Source: Owenia fusiformis
Taxonomy: Eukaryota > Annelida > Polychaeta > Sabellida > Oweniidae
Direction: 5' to 3'
Length of the DNA: 64,000 nucleotides
Assembly (NCBI GenBank): GCA_903813345.2
Contig: CAIIXF020000009.1
Span: 2,416,001 to 2,480,000, forward strand
The notes below the pieces were generated by a model. That model saw only the letters and a list, made by a program, of their open reading frames with translations. It had not been told where the DNA came from and ran no database searches. The translations under genes and the position numbers were made by a program. Shown here one piece after another: positions 34,372-46,648 of this stretch (the first letter of the stretch is position 1; each line of letters begins with the position of its first letter).

Positions 34372-37300
34372 CAAACAACCTACTTAGGGACCTGTTATAT
34401 TGAGATGAATAGGGATTGATTAATATGAACAGTAATAATATAAAATGTGAAAATGACCATGTTACATATACAAAAAATAACCCCATTGTTACAAAATCAC
34501 AAAAAGTGAAATATCTATTCTTGTATTGCATTTTCGTTCACTGGACATATTTTAATTTGCATTGCTATTAGATACATTTTAAGGGTGATATGAAAATTGA
34601 ACCACGAAAACAGATGTACTTTTAGTTAAAGGGAACTTTCTACCATACCCGCCATGCTATCTGACCCGAACGAGCACCTTCTGGTGAGATTGGTAACTAC
34701 CTGCTCGCATCTGCGTTATTACGCAGAGACATAAACGTATACACAAGGAAACGATAGGAGATAACCTATTTTATCTCTGTATACATTTTAACTTTAATAC
34801 ATCGTTGAATCGAATTTGTCCAAAGGTCTTGAAACGTAAAATACCTAAATATTTATCTTTGACCTTGGGATGACCTTGTACAAGAAACATTAATGTTGAC
34901 CTCGGTTCATCTAATCATAATTCGCCAAGGGCCATAGTATCATCAAACGCCAAATACCTAGACATTGATCGTTTACTTGGATTTAAATAAGGAGTATGCT
35001 TTTAAAATTGGCTAGGTCGTGGTTAAGCAACAATAGTATGTTCGAAATACCGCTGCGTAATGCCTGGATCACATTTGCTGCGAGTATTTTGTTCAAAATT
35101 GAATACATTTCTGAACACAATACTCAATCGGCCGGGCGCCGTAGTGAAAATCGGAGCAAATGTGACCAAGACATAAAACAATTGAATAATACTGTATCAG
35201 TTTCACATTTACAGCGGTCAAAAGCATTTACAAAAAAACGCCAGAGTTGGCAATCATATAAAATGAAACCAATCCCGCTGTGATTCATAGAAATAACTAA
35301 TTTACTGCATTGAGTTCAATGTTATAACCATGTCGATTTACATGAGTGTCCGATTCATTGTACCAAATTTAAACCTTGATTGTTCTCCAGAAAGCAATAA
35401 GCTGACATATATCATATTTTACATTTTAATACAACTGAAAAGATAATAAATGTTTTAATATAAAGTTGACGTAGTTATAAATGTTTTCAGCGTAAAATCA
35501 AAGCACAACCATATAATTAAAAACATTACGCTGGGATTCCAACTGGATACAACTGACGAGTTGTATTTAGGTGGCCTAAAGTGCTGCTTATTTTTTCGTG
35601 AAGCCACTCAGTAAAATTACGATTTCTCTGCACCCTGATGTTCAATCAACATCATTCGAGTATCTATATGTTCCTGACACGTTCGCGGGCATCCGGTTAT
35701 GACAACGTCTACCCAATGTTTGCACGAGAAATTGACGTAATTCATGACTGAAATCGGGAAGACAAAAATATGTGATATTCTTTCAGAATTGTTTATAAAA
35801 ACGTTCCCGAGACACAATCCATTTAGGTAGGGTTTGTTTTAAAGTCGAAAAGCCCCAATAAGACAATACAAACCCAGATTAAGGTTCAACTGGAAAGTAA
35901 CATTTTGGTAAAAAATTGCTATAGCTGCACATGTTATTTTCTGGTACAAAATTAGGTATGAAGGCATATGTGTATTTCCTTGCTTTTTTCAGGAAAGTAT
36001 CATTACACTATCTTCTTTTAGAATATCTGGAAACAGGTCAATGGTAGCTCATGTGTTGTCTGGAAACTTTGAAAGAAAATTTGGAAAAATAGAAAGTGTG
36101 AAATATCAGAATTTCCTGGAGTTCCCATTGAACGCCTACCAGATATTTTAAAAGAAGACAATGTAATGATACTTTCCTGAAAAAAGCAAGGAAATTGACA
36201 CATGGCTTCATACTTTATTTTGTACCAGAAAATAACATGTGCAGGTATAGCAATTTTTTACCAAAATGTTACTTTCCAGCTGTACCTTAAACCCAGATTT
36301 CATGTAATGATTTACGTTCATGTAAACAAGGAAAGTACATATAATCCCCATATAAAACACTGGGCTACGTGACATGTAAACACAGGTTCAAATTGAAATA
36401 TAGAAAATTTTCAACATAGCATTTGCTTCTGTGTTCTGTATGCCCCTCTACCTGCTTAATAAGGCAATGTATCTTCAAATAAAACCTTAGCCAAGTAGAT
36501 AAGGGTCTCTGGAACACTTTTCTAAATAGTTTTCACAAGCAATTTTATTCCCGGACGCCCAAACGTGTCAGGAACACATATATATTTGAATGATCTTGAT
36601 TGGACATCAGGTTGCAGAGAAATCGTATTTTTACTGAGTGGATTATTGAATTTCATAGATCTAGAGGCCCTTCAGGAGTGGAAAACCTTAAATTATCAGA
36701 GATTAATGTTTCCAAACTGTTTTGAAACAAACTAACGTCTTGGTCTTGTTTTCAACCTACACCTTGCTCCTTTCTGTCGTATTTAATAAAACAAAAATAG
36801 TATATCACGGAGGGATACGAACCACTCACCTGGGACTTGGTTATTCACTAGCGCCATAGGCGTTCTACTATTCTGGATACAACTGACGAGTCGTATTTAA
36901 GTGGAGACAAAAGTGAGGATCATTTTGAATTGGCGCTCGGTATAAATATATAATACTTTTGTTCTTTCATATCGATAGCTCGTTGGCCTCATGGTTAGCG
37001 TGCCTGGCTTCCATTGTCTAGGTTAGTTGATCGAGACCCGTTCATGTCGAACTTTTTGATTTGCTTGTTGTCAAGATATAATAAGTAGGGCAAAATCCAG
37101 AAAAAGTAGATCAAAAATACTCCAATGGAGTATAAAATTGTCACCAGGATTCCGGAATGAGACGAATGTTAACTCGTGAAATCTCGGTAGATAAAGTAGG
37201 TCAGAAAATCCGGATTAATCCGAACAAGGTTCGGGAATTTCCGTCATAAGAAGTAGGTCAAAAATACTCCAATGGAGTATAAAATTGTCACCAGGATTCC

Positions 37301-38039
37301 GAAGTACGACGAATCGAATCGGCAAACTTCGGTACAATAATGAAGTGCATAAAAATCGTGAAACAGGTGTCAGGGGCTTCCCCTCATCTTTCCATAAATG
37401 GTTCTAAAAGCCTTATATGGATCTATCACATGACATTCAAAATGACGTTCCTATATGGTTCTATGGGCCTTATATGGATCTTTCGAACACGTGACCAAAT
37501 CAAAATCAAAATCAAAACTTTACCTTGACCATTGGATGGGATTTCATAGAAAATATCAAAGAAAACATATTCTCGTGATCCTTAAATCACTTAAATTCGA
37601 TCATTTTATCTTCACCCCTTGATGGAATTTTATGAAAGAAGTTATGAAAACACATCATCATGTAAGGGTTTTCACCTAAATTAGCTCGTTTTATCTTGAC
37701 CCTTCAATTGAATTTCATTGAAAAATGTTTCATGAAAAATATCATCATGTTATGATTTGTATTTAAATAAGACCGTTTCATTTAAATACTTGCTGGATAA
37801 TATTTCATAAAAAAATGCACTTTAAAAATATTTCAGGATTTGCCTTAATTTATCAATGTAATGTAAGTATTAGATTGACTCTCAAATAGGGTTCTATTTT
37901 AACTTTTTTATTGAAATTAATACTAGGCAGGACTCACTCTCTAAATAGCTAATAAAATTCAACCCTTGGATGTGATTTCGTTGAAAAAAAAATATGACAA
38001 GTCCAGAATCAAATGATTTGTCCAGAACCTCTTAAGATC
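34372..38039. repeat. Right arm of the giant inverted repeat
   Basis: Complement of 26502-32716 without the 2.5 kb insertion. It starts caaacaacctacttaggga and ends cctcttaagatc. It holds the mirror copies of the TTAA MITE (35883-36286), the small TGGTCACATTTGCT element (about 35063-35170), the tRNA-like block (36984-37038) and the paired ggaatcctggtgacaatttt units. At 37767 the alignment to the left arm jumps from 29304 to 26777 at a TTTAAA. Confidence 0.92.
35883..36286. mobile_element. TTAA-flanked palindromic MITE, right-arm copy
   Basis: Mirror of 30788-31192, flanked by TTAA at 35879-35882 and 36287-36290, with the same ends in reverse order. Confidence 0.75.
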
Positions 38040-38118
38040 CTGTTTGTATGTACTTTTGCCTAATACCCTTTATTTGGGTGATGGTATAATAAATAAAATT
38101 GAAATTGAAATTGAAATT
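38040..38118 (+). mobile_element. Probable displaced 3' tail of the 23.9-26.5 kb LINE
   Basis: Directly outside the right palindrome arm, the sequence (cctttatttgggtgatggta, aataaataaa, then four attgaa units) looks like the 3' end of a plus-strand non-LTR element with a short tandem tail. The LINE ORF2 ends just outside the left arm, in the same orientation. The simplest reading is one LINE split by insertion of the whole palindromic structure. I cannot prove sequence continuity. Confidence 0.55.
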
Positions 38119-39765
38119 GTAATGTATTTATAAACCATGAGTACTGGTTGTTAGGTAAAATAGTGGGCGAGGACCATTAAACACACACTAATTCTCATGA
38201 AAGGTAAATGATCTATGATAGTTTAAGCTTATCATGTGCTATTCAACTGAAACGTTTGATTTCCTTTGACTATTCAAATTTCGATACGGTTTACTGCCAC
38301 ACTAGTTTTTGATAGCTTGCTTAGTGTACATGCTTTTAAAAACAATAGAAAATAATATACTCTAATATTGTTTGTTACGTTTACATAAACTTTGTACGGT
38401 CAACTACATCTTAAAACGATTGCAAACATGCCCACATATAACGTGTTTTAATAGAAATAAGTGCGGTCAACGTACAGAATAATATCTTTATCAAGTACCA
38501 GCTTCATCTTACTAGCTGTTAAACCGACAAATATCCCTCTTTGATCAACAGCACAAAAGGATATGTCATCGATTTCTTAAGAAGATATAATTTGATGTCA
38601 TTAGTTTTTTAATCATGTTCTGTTTGAGTTCATCTTCAGTTAGGTGAACTCAAGACAAAAGACAAAAAGAAAATAATATCCAAAGAGCAATGGATTAATC
38701 CAAAGGGAAATATTCATCTATCTTGGATGCACTTTAATGTTTCTCTCGGGCACAACGGATCGCGAATTTATTAGTTAGCTTCCATATATTTGGCGAGAGC
38801 TTGTTTTCTGTATATGGCCTTTGATAACAACTTTTTTTCTTTTTTTACTAGACATTACAATTAAATGATATTACTACGCTAACATGACCGTTTTACGCTT
38901 TGGTTTAAGTTTGACTACATTTAAAGAGAATATACAACCGGATAGACGATAGGAAACCCTCTATTAAAGAATGATCTTGCCTACAACATCTTCTCCTCCA
39001 TACAAACACGAGTCAGGATTATACTCAATATAAACTGAATGTCGCAATGTAACCGTCATAGCTAAATTGTATTTTAAGAGAATAAATCTTCGTATAAATA
39101 AGTGTAAATCTCTGGTATTAGAACTATTGGTCAGATAAATACCTACAATTTCAAAGCATTCAATCGAGACGATTACATCGAAGTCTCTCGACAAGTCGAC
39201 AACATAAATGCATGTCAAATAAATTCTAAAAGTAGACTTAGTTTGACATGCCTACGTTAAATATGCATTAGGCCAACTGACATTATCGCTGACTGCTCTA
39301 TTCTGGTATATGTTACGGACTGCAAAGTAGGCTATTCATAAATCATTGTCACCTGGAAGTTATCCCATTCTATTTTGATATGCAAAAAACAATAATCATA
39401 ATCAGTCGTAGCTAGTTATGATATATCCTATTCAAGAATATCTAAACTCATGGAATTTTTGTTCAGAGTTGACAGGTGTCCTGCCCTTTTTCGCTTATAC
39501 TGTCAACGTTTCATTGACTTCAAAGAACATCAGGGAGAAGTTAGTTTTAACAAGACACTGTAAAAGTAATTCTTAATTGAAATAGTATAACACAAGACAT
39601 ATGGTTTGAGATGTTTAAATGTACTAAATATACCTCTTTAATTGATTATACAATGGAAGATACTCCATAATAAACATGCAAATGGTGTTTATCTAAAGAA
39701 GTGCAACATTAAGCAAGATTACAAATGTAAATTTTGTAATGCTAAAGATGACTCGATACATTACA
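38119..39765. other. Intron 1 of GPCR 1, no gene recognised
   Basis: AT-rich. The minus frame at 38964-39218 (84 codons) has no recognisable motif. Confidence 0.4.
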
Positions 39766-40031
39766 AGTGACCTAAACTACCTGCCTACAGCAGCTAAAAT
39801 AAGCATACCGATATAGTAAAATTCAAATTTGGTCAGGAAGGGAACAGGTGAAATCCTTGGGATATATGAATTAATTAACGATATTCATGTTTCTACAATT
39901 TAGGGTAACACTGTGTATTATTCTACTGTGCATGGTTATAGGTTTTAGTTCATTCTGACCAATTGCATTTTCAGACTTATTCATTTCATGATTATGTAAT
40001 ACTGACCTACTTATCTGTTTAACATATCTTT
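39766..40031 (+). repeat. Mosaic partial copy of the left-arm insertion
   Basis: 39830-39940 matches about 28696-28826, and 39940-40026 matches about 29214-29303, both in direct orientation, with 28827-29213 missing between them. 39766-39811 matches 28270-28311 in inverted orientation. This is a rearranged or internally deleted member of the repeat family that inserted into the palindrome. Confidence 0.7.
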
Positions 40032-40368
40032 AATCAAAAAGTCACACATGACTTCAAAGTATCCAATGGAGAAGGTAACCTAACATTAATGTTAGAAAAG
40101 GAAAATCTTGTAAGAAACGTGTAGAAATAATTTAACTTCTTATTGTCTATATACTGAATGAATTGCAGCTCGAAGATCACATTGTAATATTTTTGTAAAT
40201 TTCTTTGTATGTTGTATATAAGTTAAGTTAATAAATCAAAAAAAGTTTCATTACATCATTTTTTACATTTTATGGTTCATTTGGTATAAGTACCATATAA
40301 AGGCCCTGGTCAAACATGATTTATCATGACTTAAGAAGTTATATTCGATTTGAACACTATTCAAAATA

Positions 40369-40769
40369 CAGGGTGTCCCCCCCAAAAAAATTGTACCAAA
40401 ATGAAACGAGAATACAGTAACTATTTTCCTTCATAAATAAGCTTAACTTTTCACATGATGAAGAAAATTCATTTTGGTCAGCAGGTAAAATTGACAACAA
40501 TTTGTTTAATAACTTCCTGAGAGATTGACATGGACATTATAGATGGCATCCACCTAATGTGCATTATAATCATGATCGGTACAGAATTGAATGCAATTCC
40601 AGAATTCCAAAGATAGACAAATTTTGCTCTAAATCTAAAACCCGACGAAATTCCTATTTTTTATAATACTTGAATTGTTTGTCAGATGACTGAATTTCAA
40701 GTGAAACTTTTCAATGTTTATGATAATTTCTTCCGTTTTTATCTAGGTACAATTAGTCGAGACACCCTG
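40369..40769. mobile_element. Mariner-like MITE (CAGGGTGTC ends), 401 bp
   Basis: Left end TA-cagggtgtcccccccaaaa and right end gacaccctg-TA give an intact TA duplication (40367-40368, 40770-40771). Similarity also covers gtaccaaa / ggtacaatt just inside. CAGGGTGTCCC is a common Tc1/mariner terminus. No transposase. Confidence 0.65.
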
Positions 40770-41519
40770 TACTTACACACTATAATGCAAGCAAGATGGA
40801 TTCATTTTATGTCGTGATGGTTTTCTGCTAGGTCTGTTAAGTTAACACATATCAAACCTTTTTATCAAACACTAGTCATAGAAAAATTACCTCAGTGCCA
40901 TTATATAAAACTGTACGAAACCAAATTTTTAACTCAAAATACATCATTTGCACATTAATTTTTCATCTTAATCTTAAAAACGTTCAAATACACAATTAAG
41001 CTTTGAACAGGATGTTTTTTGTTTGCAAGGCAAATCCTTTTATCTCCTTATTTATTACGTGTTTAGAAGAAAAACACACGTGTTGGAATATAACTTATCT
41101 CGATTCGAAGGTAAACTGTTCCACAAGTTATCAACAGTAAATTGTATAACGTGACCACAAAATGACGCGGCTCCTTAAAGTATTTCTATGGCCGCATTTA
41201 ATTGAATCTAGCACGTTTGTACCCAAATTTTATATACGTAATCACGTGGTGGAATTTTTCAAACGAGTTACGAAAACGGATCTGTTTCGATAAACAAAAT
41301 GTTGCAGCTTCGGAAGTAAGATTTTATTTCCCCATGATTTCACGAGATGTTGGTAGAATCGTCACAACTTTTTGGCATTCGTAAACTATCGGATCGCTTA
41401 GATTTTCTTAAATATATGATGCTGACATGTGGAAACAAGGCATTGCCATGACTAAAAGTCACCCCTGGTTACTAACAATATTATGAGTTCAATCTTAGTC
41501 TGATTTTAAGTTTTGAGAA

Positions 41520-42095
41520 CTTAAAGGGGATTTTGAAAAATTGGTCAATTTGAGGAAAAATGAAATACCCCTTTGACCTTTTTACCTTAAAAAGGTCAAT
41601 GTCAAGTATTAAAACTAAGAATTAGATATATTTGAATTATGAGAAGTTGTAGATGATTTGAAAAATGTGGTCAATTTGAAGCATGCTGAAGGTCATTGAA
41701 GTTCAAATCTCAAATCTAAAGTTAGATTTGATCTCCTGACAACTTGTATGTGATTTTGAAAAAATGTCAATTTGAAGCAAGATGAAAAAATGTTGACCAT
41801 TTTTGACGTTGAGAAGGTCAAATTTTAAATTTAAAGTCAGATCTGAACTTTTGAAAACTTGTAAATGATTTTGAAAAATTGGTCAATTTGAAAAAATACC
41901 TTTTGACCTTTCCTGATCTCGAGAAGGTCACTGAAGGTCAAATCTCAAACCTTAAGTCAGATTTGAGCTTCTGAGAAATTGTAGATGATTTTGAAAAAAT
42001 TGGTCTATTTGAAGCAAGCTGCCACTCGCCGTCACAAAAAACGGAGCCCATCACAATACGTCCGCACTTTTTGGTGGTGACATGTAAAGATTATG
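41520..42095 (+). repeat. Diverged ~120 bp tandem array with one conserved flank
   Basis: The phrase gattttgaaaaattggtcaa recurs at about 41528, 41656, 41752, 41868 and 41990 (spacing 96-128 bp), alternating with aaggtcaaatctcaaa..taaagtcag. The array ends in a non-repeated block (cgccgtcacaaaaaacgg to ttttggtggtgacatg, 42020-42085). A mirror-image copy, array plus flank, is at 53456-54062. Non-autonomous elements with internal tandem arrays are known in molluscs (Helitron-like pearl elements); whether this is one is inference. Confidence 0.65.
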
Positions 42096-45000
42096 TCTTC
42101 ATCTCGTGAAATCATAGACTCACGAATCATACACTCATAATGGGATCATCAGGACGTTCTAAGGTTCAGAAAATACAAGAATGATTTTAAACAGAATGAT
42201 TTTTGAAAATTGCGATAGCTTTGTCACAAGTTCAATGAAAAACATTTTACATTTTATTTTAAACAAATACATGTTTTACATATATCGATTTAACTCCCCT
42301 GTGTTTTGCTGAAGAGCATCCCTTCTATTGTAAATCTTCTTACATTATTGTAAATTTCACTAACATTGAAATGTTTCCCAAGTGTGTCTTTTCATCGAGG
42401 ACTTTGTCGAAATGGCTTATAATGCTAGAAACAAACTGAATTTGATATGTTATGGAATTAGGTCGACGATAACTAGAAAGATGAGTCTTTTTACGAAAAA
42501 CATTCATAATTATGGAGATGATGAGGTGAAGGAAAAATTAGTCAATTTTCAAATGTCCATGCTATGATGTACTCGGTTTAATAAACGTATCCACATTGTA
42601 TGTTCAGGAGTAGTTCACGTCTGGACAATTCATAATAATTTATCAAAATATTACACAAGATTTTTCTATTTCAGTTTGTATAGTTTGTGTTTTATTTCAA
42701 TTATTTTATTCCACATTACATCAGAAAATGAAAGAAATAACAAAATGTCAATATCACTGCTACCTCCATCTCCCATTCAAATCTTTTTGAATTAAGATGC
42801 AAAAAAATAAATTTGTATCTTAATGACCAATACCGTATGAAGACTGAGAACCATGCATAGCAATGACAGTTTCGAAAAGCAAACATTATACAATTTTTAC
42901 AATTTCTTGGATATATGTTGTCCAATATGTGCACACATATATGGATATGAGAAGAGATCTAACACGGCTCTGTTTAAAATATCACGAATTCAAAAACAAA
43001 CAACCGTTTTCCGCACCGAACGCTCATATTATCCACACCGATTGTTTTCTGCAGGCTCAGTCTATCATGGGTGCAATCAGTAATAGAGCTTGACACCTGG
43101 CCGAGATTGGAAATAAATAAGACTTCCCGAACAGGTTAAATATGTAAAGTGAAAGAAAGACAATAAAACTGAATTAGAGATAATAATCCACGAAGAATAG
43201 AAGTAATAGCGAAGGTTGCCCATGTGTGAAATTCTAAGCATTATAAAAACCTATTTCTCTAATTTCAATTTCATCTCTGAATAACACACTTATTCTTAAC
43301 TGGATATATTAACAATGTTTAAGCCATTTTGATGTCCAAAACCGATTTGTTTATTCATTATTTAATGTTTACGTAAAAGCGCAAAAACGTTTCAAAAGTT
43401 TTGAAATATTAACACCGGCTAACAAACTCCTTATTCAGGATTGGGATCGAGGTATCCCAAGGTTTAATTTAATTAACGTGCCTTCCCATCTCTAAAATCC
43501 CGTTCTAGATAGCACTTTTTCTTTTTGCATGAAAATCTGACTACGCGTGTAGTCTGATTGCATGTCAGATGTACACGGTTGGGGTAGGACATGTTCTAGC
43601 ATACACATGGTAGACAGTTATGTTCCTCTTTATATCGAATGATAAGGAAAGACATAGTTATGATTTAGAAACGGACAAGTGTGAGTTGGTTTAAGAAGAT
43701 TAACGTATTCAGACAATTCTTCCTCGATTGCTATTTACAGTCTAGGCGCTCGTGTTTTCGTACCGGTCGTTAAGAGAATACGAACTAACGTAATTTGGAC
43801 TGTGACAATATTGCAAGTTTGAATTGATACGTTTTCTCAAAACCTGTTGAAGCAGGCTCTTTAATCCTATCTCTTCAAGGAACTATGCCAAAGCCTATTA
43901 ATTTTGATTAATTCGTATTTGTATTCAATTCCGTCTTACATTAAGAACGAATTACTCATTTCAGCGCATTTATTTTCGACGAGCTGTCAGCTTTTTTCTT
44001 TTTTCTGGAAATACTAAAATTGAAAATAAAAAAGGTTCGAAATAATATTCATGGGATTGTCATTTTGAACGAATATTTAGCAAATATTGACACGCTGAAA
44101 TACACGAGAAGCAATTTATCATTTAATTGGAATGTTCTGTCTTATTTTACAGAAAATGGTTCATTAATCAAATAGCTGTGTATAATCTGTGATGAGAAGT
44201 GTCAAGGTGGGAAACAGAGTGTGGGGGGGGGGCTGGCAATTTAACCCCTCGATTTTTTCGATAGTATTTTTTGCAAGTTTGTCTGTGGCTCCGTTATTTT
44301 TTACCTAGAGTTCCAGATAAACGACACTTGTTGGAGTAAAAATCAAGATGAGTTGTGACCAAGAGTCAAAGTTATGATAGTCGGAAGTTGAAGCCAAAAA
44401 ATGAAATTCATGAAATATAGATAGTTACCGTTTTTCTAATAATGTAAAAAGGTAGAATCATTGACCGAAATTTATGTTCGAATAATACCAAGTCAAGTAT
44501 TTATACATTTATTTACCTATTCACTCATTGGTATTTCTTGTACATCTTGAAATATGAATGTTGAAGACAAAAACAAGTTCAAGAAAAGCCTTTACTTTGA
44601 TTTTTATTTTATTGAAAGACAATAGATAATTCTTTTTGAAAATATAGCATTTTTGGCACAAATAAATTATTTTGAAAGAAAATTAACAATTTCTCACAAA
44701 ATGTAACCCCTAGGTCACGTTGACCTCGATTTGACCTATTTTTCAAAATATTATTTTCCGAAGAGGTACTTGCATAAAAAGTCGCAGAGGGGATTGCAAA
44801 TGTCCCCCTCCTTTAGACTGAGTGTTCTAAAAAGGTTGCAGACATTAGACTCAATACAAAAACAAAACGTTTGTTAAGTTCAACATGCTAAATGGATCGA
44901 ACTTCTATTGTGTGACTATTAGTAGATCCACGTGAGATACAATTTGCGACCCACTCAAAAGTTTTCTTTGTGTTTAAGTATATACAGTAAAAGTAAATTG

Positions 45001-46648
45001 CTGTTGGATTATGAGTGATTCTAATATTAATAAGTGTCGATATATTGTTCACGAAAACGTTCTTTTTGTCCCAATGGGATTTTCATTGAGAGCTGATGAC
45101 ATTGCATTCTCCAGAAACATCCGCCATTTAAATAGATTATTCGTAATGTCAGTAGCAATTAACTCACTTACGGATTCGTCATTAACCTTACTTATTGTTA
45201 TCAAATGGATTATATGAACTATTAGATAGTACCTTTATCGCTGATATTATAAGCTATCGCCTACGGAATGGTTGTGAAAATATATATAGCTAGGGCATCT
45301 TTTTGAACATATGTTGAATATATGTGATGTTTCGATTGAAAATTGATAATATCTATTATTGTTCCACTGTCATATTCCCCACTCGCTTATTGGTCTATAT
45401 CATACACGTGACCAAAAAATAAATAGAGGTTATTTAAGAAGGGATGACATATGAGTTTTATTTCGAGGGAAAATATGATATTTGCCTAAGACCAAAATAT
45501 CACATCGACCGAGGGCGACAGCCTTAGTGTCAATAACATATTTGGCAAGGCAAACATTATATTGGATTTTTTTTGTAACACATATCTAATTTTTCTTGAA
45601 CATGCATCATTCAATGACACATAGACTGGATATTTCATTAATATCGTAAACTTTAATATACAGCCTCAGTTTTCCATTTAATCGGGACAGATGAAGAAGC
45701 ATTCTCGTTCATGTTATCAAAAATGGAAGTCTGCATTAACTAATAAATACATAATCGATATAAAACGTCATGCGTTTAACTGTATTAAGGCCACAAAAGA
45801 ACCGGGGGGCCAAAATTGCTTAGAAGGAAGTTGTATGATGGCAGCATACATTACATGTAGATGACACCGGATGCGGCAGACGCTATACAGTAAACCGACA
45901 TTTAGCCACTTAACGGACACTAAATTTAACATTACTAATCTTATCACATAAAACGTCACTCCTCTTCTGCTTAGGTAGTTCCTTATGTTCAAACGTTTTA
46001 ATTATTTATTTATTGGAATTCATTTTTATTTTTAGGTGAACTAATTTCATATATTGTCTACATCTTTCAGGCTTGCACAAAGAGTACATGAATGTTCCTA
46101 GAGCATTAATTGTGGTTTAATAGTTTTCTATAACAATCCAGTGACCTACTTTTAGAATTACAAACAATGTAGGTCACACAATATAATTTATTACTTTCCT
46201 GGACATACAGCTTTTGTTAGCTCAATATAATACATAGGAAGAACGAACATGAATGTTAATTTCATTTGCAATTCACAGGTTATCTATTGTGACAGTTGTG
46301 AATTGGAGTGTAGCCAGCTTTGTATGTACATAGAGTAATATCATTGATAAGAACGCTGTAGATCAAAGAGGATTGGCTCCCAGGATCGAACATCGATCGA
46401 ACATCTACCTGTAATATTACATCTCGAAATGTGGTTTTAAAAAGTATTCATCAACTTTGGAAATTTAATTTTCAACAAATGTGACTTCTACTTCGGGTAC
46501 TAGGTCATGGACCTCAATGATGATACTCAATATCATGATTGGCATACCAAAAAGCAACTAAATTAATACACATGAAAGATTTCTTTTGATCAGAATTAGT
46601 GCAATTACATATACGATTTTATGGTATATAATATAAGTTTAAGGGTAC
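42096..46648. other. Intron 1 of GPCR 1 next to exon 1, no gene recognised
   Basis: AT-rich intronic DNA. A G-run element starts near 44222. Inverted similarity between 44714-44750 (ttgacctcgatttgacctat) and 55368-55400 (ataggtcaaatcggggtcac) hints at another dispersed repeat. The frames near 42382-42567, 42853-43093, 45011-45217 and 45768-45992 have no protein features. Confidence 0.4.

Noticed and set aside
36977-37050. tRNA gene on the right palindrome arm
   Set aside because: The A- and B-box motifs are correctly spaced, but the acceptor, anticodon and T stems do not pair. It is at most a tRNA-derived relic.
42853-43093. Two overlapping 76-codon plus frames
   Set aside because: Overlapping frames of equal length with no shared domain or splice context; typical chance frames.
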